This document shows positions 1 to 9,382 of a DNA stretch of 64,000 nucleotides, piece by piece; the first letter of the stretch is position 1; each line of letters opens with the position of its first letter. The position numbers and the translations under genes are program-made. The notes below the pieces were generated by a model, which was not told where the DNA came from, searched no databases, and saw only the letters and a program-made list of their open reading frames with translations. The DNA is from Anaspis maculata (Eukaryota > Arthropoda > Insecta > Coleoptera > Scraptiidae), in contig OX421965.1 in assembly GCA_949128115.1 (NCBI GenBank), positions 35,149,681-35,213,680 of the forward strand. Direction: 5' to 3'.

Positions 1-308
1 TTTTACGCCGTTTTTAATTGTCAGTGCCTATCTTGCGGATCCAGTCGATGCAAACAGGTGAGATTTGAATGCGATTGGAAAATTTCCAAGTTTTTTTCGA
101 ATAATTCCTCCATTTTAAGCAATATTGTGTTGTTTTTCCCGTCACACATAACCTTTTGAAAAAATTAACTCGTAACTGATCAGCACTTATTTCTTCCATT
201 TTACTAATTTTGAACCAAAATCAACTTTGTAAATAATGATCGTGATATGTATTCAGAAAAAAAAAATCGAAATTACAAAAAATTGAACCAAAAAAGTAAC
301 ACAATTAA

Positions 309-478
309 GGCCGCTCTATGGAATTACGCAACGCAGCCGCAACGCAATAAGGCGCAAGGTTTCTGATTGGCTCGCAAGCCTTTCACGTCGTTGCGATGGC
401 TTTGAGAATACCTTGCGAGCCAATCAGAAACGTTGCGCCCTGAGTTGCGGTTGCGTTGCGAATTTTCATAGAGCGGGC
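309..478. repeat. Hairpin MITE
   Basis: Two arms of about 68 bases are near-perfect inverted copies: one starts GGCCGCTCTATGG, the other ends TAGAGCGGGC. Both carry a CTGATTGGCTCGCAAG block. The spacer is about 30 bases and there is no coding sequence. This is a short non-autonomous inverted-repeat element, more GC-rich than its surroundings. The target duplication is unclear (TTAA on the left, ATTA on the right). Confidence 0.75.
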
Positions 479-531
479 ATTACGTCTTATTGCATGAATT
501 GCTGTTTTTCAATTGTTTGTGCTATTTTCAG

Positions 532-673
532 CCCGAGATTGCCAGTATTTTATGGGGTGATTTTCGTCACAAACAAAATCATCGCCGGGATAAAAGCGAT
601 CTGGAGCTCGCGGTCTGGCCCCAAGAAACCTCCACAGCCTGCTTTGTACGGGCAAAGACTTCACTCCGACTGA
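532..673 (+). CDS. Possible terminal exon of an unidentified gene
   Basis: A splice-acceptor-like TGCTATTTTCAG ends at 531. One of the three frames after it reads 47 residues to a TGA. It has a hydrophobic stretch (LPVFYGVIFV) followed by a basic, proline-rich tail (SGPKKPPQPALYGQRLHSD). A polyadenylation signal AATAAA lies at 842-847, about 170 bases past the stop, as expected for a 3' UTR. I do not recognise the family. It could be the end of a small membrane protein whose earlier exons lie left of the window. The hairpin MITE at 309-478 would then sit in its last intron. An alternative frame from the same acceptor stays open to 753 but lacks obvious protein character. Confidence 0.35.
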
Positions 674-1671
674 TCTTCAGCCATGACAAATTAAGCGACT
701 GTGTTCTAAGACTATTGTACAATTTGATTTTTCGTTCTTCTTCTTCTGTGTGAATGTAAACTGTTAAGCTTGGTTTAATTAATTATTGACGATACGATTG
801 AGGTTTTTTTTTAACTTTGTACTTAAAGTTAAGGTGAACAAAATAAATCTTTCAGTTTCCTTGCAGTTTTTTTTTCAATTTTTTTTTTTCAAATAGTCAT
901 AAAATAATTACATAACAAACCCAATACCATTGCCCAAAACTCAGCAGAAAATTTCGACGGCGCTCACCGAATTATAGCATTTTTGAGTCACTAGAGCTGA
1001 ACTGGTTTGGTTCTAAAATCACGGGATTGGTTCTCGAAAATTCTTGCCTAATCAGTGATAGCGGTTTTCGAGCTGAACTGGCTCCGTTCTGACCAGTCAA
1101 AAACGCCATTAGTTATCAAAGTTTTTTGCTGAATTTGGCTATTTTCAAGGACTGCTATTGGTCAGGAATAGCAAACTGGACTAAAAATGCGTAAAAATCA
1201 TAAAAAAAATAAAAATACAACTGAATCGCTTATTGTTGAAAGAAATTAGGTCACTTTTACTGGTTCTTTGGAAAATAGATGAAAGGAGTTCTACAGCTTG
1301 AATAAATTCACTACTGACAATTTACATTTGAAATTTCTATCTTAATACTAAACAAGTTACACAAAAAACAAAAAATACTATTTGATCCTCGGAGACCAGG
1401 ATACAAATGAACCTAGCCTTTTTTTGTACAAAAATTATCAATCTGTATCATATCTGTATTAAAATTTGTTGTTAAAAAAGATTGAATAAGTCCAATAAAA
1501 TTTGTTGCATTTTTTTTAACCAGTTCAGTTTCAAAATCAGGGGATTCGATTGACTCTCGAAAATCCCTGGCCAATCGAGAAGTACAAAGAGCCCAATAAT
1601 AAGGCCCACGTGCCAGGTGAAACTATGTTCCACCCTGGCCAATCAGTGATAGCGATTTTTGAGCTGAACTA

Positions 1672-3215
1672 GCTCGGTTCTACACCTTTTCCAACTGTAA
1701 ATCAGAAAGCATCAAATAGTGAAATTCAGATGTATCAAATGATTTTCAGAAAGCGTCAGATGTAATTCAGATCGGTCAATTGTAATTCAGAAAGCGCCAG
1801 GTGTAATAATTCAGATTGGTCAATTATAATTCAGAAAGAGTCAGATGTAATGGGGAACTATAGTGGCAAACGCCCGAAGTAATGGCGCTCGTGTTCCATG
1901 CACCCTAGCTATCATAACTGTCATTTTAAGCGTACATAACCTCAACTTTGGAAGTGTAATTTACTAATTTCACTTTCATTTGTCAGCACTCAGCATATAA
2001 CCAGCGGTTTGCGTCACTTCGTGAGTTAAAAAGCAGAGAAAAGTCGAAAAGTCGACAAGCGAAAAATAGCGGTGAAAAAAAAAGGTAGTGCCGTGTTATG
2101 TACCAAGCTGCACCTTTGCACCAGCTCTTTTTTTCCTCTCAGTGGGACACCTATTCGCCTCGACTCTTTTTTGAGCATTAGCACTTTTCCCCTTTCCGTA
2201 CATTTCGTTGAGGGAGGTTATGTACGATAACTGTCAAGAGTGTCAATATGGGTGCATGGAACACGTCGCCCTCTACAATTCGTTTTGCCTATAGTTCCCC
2301 ATTCAGATTGGTCAAGTGGATTTCAGAAAGCATGAGGTGTAATTCAGAATAGTGGTTTTTCCAACTGTAATTCAGAAAGCATCAATTGGATTTCAGAAAG
2401 CATCACATGTAATTCAGAACGATCAAATGACTTTCAGAAAGCATCAGATGTAATTCAGATCGGTCAACTGGAATTCAGAAATAACAGATGTAATTCAGAT
2501 CGGTCAAGTGGATTTCAGAAAGCATCAGGTGCAATTCAGAATAGTGGTTTTTCCAACTGTAATTCAGAAAGCATCAATTGGATTTCAGAAAGCATCACCA
2601 TGTAATTCAGAACGATCAAATTATTTTCAGAAAGCATCAGATGTAATTCAGATCGGTCGATTGTAATTCAGAAAGACAATCTCTAATCAAAACTGGCATT
2701 CAAGAACAATCCAAGCAGCTAACATTTTTGAAATCCAGCCGACTTCCTAGCAGAGCCGTATGAATTATTTCGCTCTCAACTGTACCTACCTATCCTATGC
2801 CTCGAAACTTTTTTTCAATTTGTGACTTTCTCCTCAAATTATGGGGTATGATTCTCATAAAATCAACTTCCCAATTTTCCAGCCATAATAACTTCTTTCC
2901 TTGTTGACCGACTTTTGAAATTCGAGGTCTTGTTAAAGGCAATGCAAGATTGCATCAAATGTGACCCATATATGATATACCATGGATAATTGTGCAAATT
3001 TTCAATGATGTACTGATTGTAATGAACTAAGAAAAAGTAAAAAAAAAGGGATTCTGAATTACATTTCACGCTCTCTGAACTACAATTGACCAATCTGAAT
3101 TACGTCTGACGCTTTCTAAATCACGATTGATGCTTTCTGAATTACAACTGACCAATCTGAATTACAATTGACTAGAATGAATTTCATCTGACGCTTTCTG
3201 AATTACAGTTGGAAA
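1672..3215. repeat. Fold-back element with satellite-like arms
   Basis: The left part (about 1685-1850 and 2305-2680) is a degenerate tandem array alternating GTAATTCAGAAAGC(A/G)TCAG with TGTAATTCAGATCGGTCAA. The right part (about 3050-3205) has the same words in reverse complement. Both ends share an inverted flank: ACACCTTTTCCAACTGTAA at 1672 and its complement ending near 3215. This is a fold-back element whose arms are simple tandem repeats. A second inverted element is nested at 1852-2300. The stretch 860-1670 shows only scattered related words (CCAATCAGTGATAGCG twice, at about 1050 and 1639) and no gene. Confidence 0.7.
1852..2300. mobile_element. 449-bp inverted-repeat element nested in the satellite
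   Basis: It begins GGGGAACTATAGTGGCAAAC and ends GTTTTGCCTATAGTTCCCC, a terminal inverted repeat of about 20 bases with one or two mismatches. A second inverted block further in contains TTCCATGCACCC and its complement. It interrupts a TGTAATTCAGATTGG unit, leaving AT on both sides, so the insertion point is exact. There is no open frame of note. It is a non-autonomous DNA transposon of unknown superfamily. Confidence 0.65.
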
Positions 3216-3374
3216 AGGTGTAGTGACTCGAAAACGCTGTTAGTATTAGGGAGAAAATTTTGAATCTAAGCTGTCAGTAATTCAAGTTGTTGAACTTCTG
3301 GTGGACTTCTGCTTTCCATGTTTCAAAGAAACAGTTAGAAGCGACTTGACTTCTTTCAATAATGAGCGATTCAA

Positions 3375-6300
3375 TTAGTTTATCAAGTAATCATGATGTA
3401 TGCCTGCTTGAAGATCGTCCGAGGGTCTCTGTAGGATGTCCGGTGCCATTTTGTATTTACAAAAATTGATGCTGCGTTGCAAATAATCGTAGCTCAATCC
3501 GGAGTCGTTGTCTTCAGTGTACACGTCACCGCTCCGCGAAACCTCGAACTTGTTCCATTTGTAATTGACGCATTTTCTGCTTCCGGGAAAGCTCTGGAGC
3601 AGGTTCAAAACTGTGGGATGCGTGAGTCCAAAGAAATCGTTACCCCTAGGTCTGGTACTGACCACGTTCAGTGAAAGGGCATCGTTGATGCGCTGAAGCA
3701 GCAAGGAATGACACACATCAGGAGTGTCGCCCATGATCGGTGAAGAGTTGTCATCAGTTTCGATTTCAAACCTAAAAAAATAACTTCTTTGAGTTTAGTG
3801 TGATTACAATCACTGTATTTTCACTTTAGAAAATTATTGGTGGGCCCAAATTTTGTTCAAGATCTCTAAAAAAAACCGACCTTGCAATTGACTGTCTAAT
3901 GTCCCTTATGGGGCAAAACGACAAAAAATAGCGACCAACACAACTTTCTATCGCCACCTTGATTTAGCAAATTCAAATTTTGATACAGCAGAGGCAGGAA
4001 GCAGAAGCGTGAGTGAAAATTATAAATTATATTCTTGCAATCGAGTGAATACATGATTGTGGAAGACCACTGGAAGACAAAAACTTCAAATTGGCCTAAA
4101 CAAATAACGTGAAAATGTACAAGTCCAATGAACTTATGTTGTAGAGTAGATCAAAATAGTCCCAGCGCGAAATGACGTCAGAAAAGTGGACTGAGATGTT
4201 CGGAAATAGTTTCACGGTTTTTTCCAGTAGGTAGTGTAACTATGGAAAAATATGTTGTGCTGGTACAAATGGTACGATGCTAACGTCTTGAGAGATATAT
4301 GCTACGTATGTATAATTGTATAATGTGACAATTGTCACCGTCATCTCGACGTGATGTAAACTTTCCGAGATTACCTAACGAAATTGGGAAAACGCGAGGG
4401 AAAACGTGAGTTTCTTGGAATGAAAATTTGCTGCGGACGATAAAGAAATCATTTCTACGGTTTGGTGACTCTTCGCTGATGCTGTTAGGTTAGTGGCCCT
4501 TCACTAATGCTGTTAGGTTAGTGGCTCTTCGCTAATGCTGTTAGGTAAGTGGCTCTTCGCTAATGCTGTTAGGTTAATGGCTCTTCGCTAATGCTGTTAA
4601 GGTAGTGACGGCCACTGAAGAAAATGATGCGGAAGCTCGTGCGGAAGCGCAGCAGTAATTGAGAAAATATAATGAAAATGCCCAATGCCCAGGGTCCCAT
4701 CGTTTGATGCTCATCACTGAGTAGGTACAACATATTCTAGCTTGTACTAAAACAACAAGCAGGCATGAAAAAAGAGAATATATTCATACTGAAACTGAAC
4801 AAGTTGAATATTAACGAAATCTTACAACACAGTGAGTGCACTCATGCGCGTGTCTCGCTTTGTGCATTCCACCTCCATTATTCGATGTTCATCAAATGAA
4901 GTTTTTTCAACCTTACTGGCGCCACTGGGCAGTGCGAATTTGCATTCCATTTTCTTTAGTACTGTCAATTTGATCACACGATCACGATAGTATAGGAAAT
5001 CTTACCTGGGCAAGCCGTTCACTTCCGAAATCTTACAGCTATACATGCACTTGACTGTAGGATCTTCTAGATTTCCGTAAATTCTTGTGGCAAAGTAACC
5101 ATTTGGATAAATGGCATCTTCACAATGAAACTCGCTTTTATCCGACACCACTTCACCTAGACAATGAATGGTCAAATTGTTGCCCAATTCGATAGGGAAG
5201 ATCGGCCTGCCTGAACTGTCCAGAGGAATTTGTTGCACGATTTTTTTTCGCACCCTTGAAGCTCGTCGTGATTTTGATTTTCTTTCTGAAACACAATAGC
5301 TTGTGAAAATTGGATTAAACTAGTTTATGTGCAGAATGCAGATATCCCGCGTTTAACAGAGTCTCTATCCCCTACTTATCTGTTATTCGAAAGATGTTTG
5401 TTTTCCATTTTTTCGCGTTCCGAGTCCAGAGCGATATTTGGAATCCACTCAAGAACACTGATAAAATATTCCAAAAAATTGTTGACGTTGATTTTCAAAG
5501 ATATGGGATAGGGGGAAGGGTCAAAGAGTAGAACTTCGTCCCCCTTTATTATCCTTATTCAAAATGATTTTCAGGAACTGTTTGTGATTGACTAATCAGT
5601 AAAAATTGAAATTATCAACCATTGGGTGTGCACTGGATTTATGTTACAGGGTGAGTGATAAATCACAAAAATCCAGTTTTCTTCAGTAATGCCTGTAAAA
5701 TATTTCATTGATCCCTAAAGTAATTTAGGAAAGATCACTCTGCTTCTTTCCATACAGGGTGGCCCAACGAAAACACAACAGAGGGGTTTTTGGGCATTTC
5801 ACCTAATTATTTTGAAAAAAGCTCGGATATACATCAAATTAAAGAAAATTATTCTCTTTCTGGAAAATAATTTCTATGACTTTTACCCCACCCCCTTTCT
5901 TCCTAAAATTCTCTGAGTTTCCAATTTAATATTCTTTACCTCTTAATTCTCTTCAGTGCAGTCAACCATCCTGCACAGCATGGAGGCAGAAAATTCTCTG
6001 TGCAAAAAGTGCCATCCAAATTCACCCCTTCACTCCCCCACCCCAACTTCAAAATCTAAAATTATACCACCCACTTTGTGAAACATCAAACTGAAGGGAA
6101 TTTAATTCTCTTCCTGAATAAAATATTTTCAAAATTTTTAAAAATTTCCCTTTTCCTCCTATAATACTCCCAATGTTCATTTATTGGGGAAAGGGTTGAA
6201 AATTTTGAAAAAATTGTTTTCAGAAAGAGAATTCAATTCCTTTTAATTCGATGTATCACAAAGTAGGTGGTGTCTTGTTAAATTTTGAAGTTGGGGTGGG

Positions 6301-6933
6301 GGAGAGCAAAGTGGTGAATTTGGGTAGCACTTTTTCTCACCAAAAATTTTCTCCTTCGATTCTTCTAGGATGACGCTGATTGAATTGAAGAGAATCAAGG
6401 GTCAAGAATATAAAATAGGACAGTCAGAGAATTTTAGAAAGAAGGGGGGTGGGGTTATAAATTTTGAAAATATTTTTTTCAGAAAGAGAATTTGATTCTC
6501 TTGGATTTGATGTATCGCAAAGTAGATGGTGTCATTTGAAATTTTCAAGTTGAAGTGGATGGGGGTGAGGGGGCTAAAGATAGAAATGTGCCAATGTATG
6601 TTTCAGATGTCCCCCTTGATATAAAACTCAAGCTGTTTGGGCTTTTTCTCAAAAAATTGAGTGAAATGCCTGAAAACGCCCAATGGATTTTCGTTGGGCC
6701 ACCCCGTATAAAAAATTCTAGTCGCGTTTTCAAAGCAAAATGCATTTTTGAGATTTATGAACAACCATGTATATTGAACAGAAGTTCAGTGTACATTCAG
6801 TGGTTGATATTTTCTACTGATTAGTCCATCAGTTTCCTAAAATCATGGGTGAAATCACTTCACTTTGAATAAACAATGAAAACAAAGGGGAGCGAAATCC
6901 CACCTTTTTACCCCCAATATCCCCAGAAATCAG

Positions 6934-6975
<42 letters not shown>

Positions 6976-9264
6976 TTGCAGTGTTCTTGACTGAATTCCA
7001 TAATCGCTTTTTACTCCGAATACTTTTGGGTTTTGAGACCACCCTGTATTATACAGGGTGTTTCAGTGACCTTGCATAATACTTCGGGAGGTGATTTCAT
7101 TCAGAAAAATAAGTCGAAAGGTAAGAGTGAAATTTTATCCTCAAGTGCTCCCTGAGGGAGTTACAGCCCTTCAAAGGTGCAAAATGCAACAAAGTTTTCA
7201 ATACACAATATTGCGTGACCGCTTAGCGCATGCGCTAAAAAACGAGGTGATTCGTTCCAAGTCTTCCATTTGTTACGCTATAAAACTCTCAAACTAAGCT
7301 CAATGGATTATGCGTCGTTTTCAAGTAGAAGTGGTTACATAGAAAAATCGGAGTAACCCTCGCAACCTATTCATGAAGGCACATATGTTGGGGATCATTC
7401 CCAAATGACCCAAATTACGAAATAAAAAAAACGTGGAACACTTCAACCATAACATTCAAATTTACCGCGAAGTGTCTGGGGATATTTCATTTAATCAGTG
7501 CTGTATTGTATTGACGACAGCATGGTGTGGCTACAGTCGGTCCTCTGAGTGGCACACACTTTTTTGACCGCCGAATATGCATTTTAAATCGGAAGACTTC
7601 ACAAGTTGCTGATGGAACTGTACAAAACGTCAACATCAAACACTGAAATCAATGTCATTGTCGAGTTCTGGGCCGCTATTCTTGAATCGTGTGAGAAAAG
7701 TCCCTGGGAGTAAAATACATTCCGCAGTACACTGATGTAGCGAATGTTGCCTAAAATAGTGGTTTTTAGGCAACTTTCAGGCAAAATAGTAGTTTTTAGG
7801 CAACTTTCGCTGCATCAGTGTACTGCGGAATGTATTTTACTCCCAGGGACTTTTCTCACACGATTCAAGAATAGCAGCCCTGAACATGCGCGATGACAAC
7901 TTGTCACCGTTTTCTTAGTTCGCTGACATCCGTGTCGGAGCGCCACTTCCGCGCAATATTGTGTAAAGAACTGTCAAAGGTACGAGCTTCAAACTTGATA
8001 TTTTCGAGAGACTCGTTCAATCCAAAACTTTTATTCATCTGCATTTTTTCTGTAGAATGCACCATTCTAAAGTAAAAGTAAAAAAACACGAACGTATCTA
8101 GATCAATTATTTTCAACATAATTCCAATCTACTCTAATTTCACTACCACTGGTTAGATTTGTATAAAACTTTGCATGTACATTTGCACTGTTGAGAAACT
8201 TCACTAGACTGAATTTGAAGTCCCTACCTGTGACAGTTTTCCAGCAAATAATTGGAAACATTGTTTTACTGCGTACCTTTGAGGGACTGTAACTCCCTCA
8301 GGAATCACTTCAGGAAAAAATGTTACTCCCACTTTTCGACTTATTTTCTTGAGAGGAATCATCTCCCGGAGTATTATGCAAGGTCACTTGAAACACCCTG
8401 TATAGGTTTGACAGTTACTTATTCCAATTATTTCCTCACGCCTGCGATCACGGAAACACCATGAAACAGCCAAAGGAATCTCTATTATTTTATATCTCGT
8501 TCACTTTTTATTTGTCAGTAGAATGACTTTTTGGGGCAAAAATAAAGTGAAAAGCTGGAGCGCTGGGAGCTGGGAGGATATGGCTGATGGCCGCTGATAG
8601 TTTCGCTCCAAAACTTTGCAGGTGACATCAGCCGTAGCCGTAGCCCCCCAGCTTGTCACTTTATTGTTGCTCCAAAAAGTCATTCTACTGAATTTAAAAC
8701 GTGAACGTCAAATACATGACCAAGTGTTTACACTAGCTCTACTCTCCCCTACCACAAAATGTAAACCTGTCAAATCACAATAATTAGGGTTCGTGCAATT
8801 AGGTCATAATTAACGGTAATTTGATTTCACGATGTCTGTGCATCAACTATTCAAGACATGAGTCTAGCATGTACCTGCTGAATCCGGATTGGAGCGTTTT
8901 TTTGACTTTCTCTCATGTGTAGTAGTCGAGTGGCCCCCTTTAGCTACGCTTTGAACTTCTGCGGCTATCTGTGGCTCCAACTCACACAGTTTCTTTAGCA
9001 GAAACTTGCGTTCTTCCTTCCTTATTATTATTTTAGTCTGTACTTCCTCCAGTTCATCGACCAGGGCAGCGTTTTCCTTCAAAAGAAAAGTGAGGTTAGC
9101 ATTCTGCTACATGTAGCCTTCATGGCATTTCACAAGCTTACATGCACGTATTCTCTAATGAGCTGCTTCAGGTAGTTCAGCTTTTCCTTATAGCGTCCTG
9201 TCGGCCGTTCCGCTGCATTTCTGTTGCTAATACTTCGCATGTAGTTTTCATAGGCGTTCGACAT
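3375..9264 (-). CDS. TBRG1: TBRG1-like FYRN/FYRC domain protein
   Basis: Four exons splice in frame to 333 residues: 9264-9142, 9076-8875, 5285-5006, 3771-3375. The start is the ATG at 9264, with a GTAAG donor after exon 1. Exons 1-2 give a basic coiled coil (RYKEKLNYLKQLIREY, then EERKFLLKKLCELEPQI) typical of the TBRG1 N-terminus, followed by a lysine-rich nuclear-type stretch. Exon 3 is the FYRN domain (FPIELGNNLTIHCLGEV, then YPNGYFATRIY). Exon 4 is the FYRC domain (CHSLLLQRIND, RPRGNDFFGLTHPTV, LLQSFPGSRKC). FYRN and FYRC fold together in nuclear chromatin-linked proteins. TBRG1 in vertebrates is a growth-inhibitory nuclear protein of about 410 residues, so this is a compact version. Intron 2 (3.6 kb) is filled with nested inverted-repeat elements. 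It shares a 118-bp divergent promoter with Arp10. Confidence 0.9.
4464..4605. repeat. 28-bp minisatellite, 5 copies
   Basis: Five tandem copies of a unit close to GTGGCTCTTCGCTAATGCTG plus TTAGGTTA lie in TBRG1 intron 3. Copies differ by one to three bases; the first has GATGCTG and the second has CCCTTCAC. The rest of this intron (3772-4460 and 4606-5005) shows no feature I can support. Confidence 0.85.
5755..6706. mobile_element. TA-target TIR element (CAGGGTGGCCCAACG family)
   Basis: Ends are CAGGGTGGCCCAACGAAAA and its complement, flanked by TA on both sides (5753-5754 and 6707-6708). Subterminal sequence is also inverted (GGCATTTCACC near 5795, GTGAAATGCC near 6661). The central part carries paired AAAGAGAATT.AATTC motifs. 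No transposase is present; it is a 952-bp non-autonomous element. Confidence 0.75.
6936..6976. repeat. (ATT)n microsatellite
   Basis: About 13 uninterrupted ATT triplets lie inside the right arm of the fold-back at 5428-7012 and are absent from the left arm, so the expansion came after the arms formed. Confidence 0.9.
7052..8402. mobile_element. 1.35-kb TA-flanked fold-back element
   Basis: It starts TACAGGGTGTTTCAGTGACC and ends with the complement (GGTCACTTGAAACACCCTGTA). TA duplicates flank it at 7050-7051 and 8403-8404. Inverted similarity runs about 150 bases inward (TTGCATAATACT(T/C)CGGGAG, GGGAGTTACAG and complements). A near-perfect inner hairpin sits at its centre (7669-7882). No transposase frame is present. 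It lies in TBRG1 intron 2. Confidence 0.8.
7669..7882. repeat. Near-perfect 86-bp-arm hairpin
   Basis: Arms 7669-7755 and 7796-7882 are almost identical inverted copies (CTATTCTTGAATCGTGTGAG at the outside, CATCAGTGTACTGCGGAATG further in). The loop contains a direct repeat of TTTTTAGGCAACTTTC. Its much higher arm identity than the flanking element suggests a younger insertion or arm homogenisation. Confidence 0.85.
8491..8716. mobile_element. MITE family X, copy 1
   Basis: Inverted ends read CTCGTTCACTTTTTATTTGT, then CAGTAGAATGACTTTTT. The centre has GGGAGGATATGGCTGATGG and CATCAGCCGTAGCCGTAGCC. A second copy lies at 50660-50875 in the opposite orientation, sharing the TIRs and the central blocks, so this is a bona fide family. 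It is about 225 bp, non-coding, in TBRG1 intron 2. Confidence 0.85.
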
Positions 9265-9382
9265 TTTTCTTGTTATTGTTGTGACACTTGACAGATTGAC
9301 GTTTTCGTTGGATGAACTGCTTGTCAAACTGACGTTTCAACATAACCTCAAATGTGACACATACAAGAAACCAGAAAGCAAC
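9265..9382. promoter_or_regulatory. Divergent TBRG1/Arp10 promoter region
   Basis: Only 118 bases separate the two start codons (TBRG1 ATG at 9264 on minus, Arp10 ATG at 9383 on plus), so transcription start sites and 5' UTRs must overlap or abut. No TATA box is visible, as is usual for divergent housekeeping promoters. The role is inferred from spacing alone. Confidence 0.6.

Larger units (their letters stand above)
5428..7012. repeat. Large fold-back element interrupted by a second element
   Basis: The left arm (about 5428-5640) and the right arm (about 6780-7012) are inverted copies. GCGATATTTGGAATCCACTC matches the complement of the stretch ending ATAATCGC near 7011, and ATTGACTAATCAGTA matches TACTGATTAGTCC near 6817. 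The inner part is occupied by an unrelated TIR element (5755-6706). A related left-arm copy (TATTGACGTTTACTTTCGAAG) is seen near 17424, so this is a dispersed family. It lies in TBRG1 intron 2. Confidence 0.65.

Noticed and set aside
14..199. A 61-residue minus-strand frame at the window edge
   Set aside because: No recognisable domain, no splice context and AT-rich surroundings; cannot be supported.
6555..6824. An 89-residue plus-strand frame
   Set aside because: Crosses the border of a TIR element into the older fold-back; it cannot be an ancestral protein.
8864..9082. TBRG1 exon 2 as a separate small gene
   Set aside because: The apparent start is a TTG next to a TTTGAAG acceptor; the phases join exactly with exons 1 and 3.
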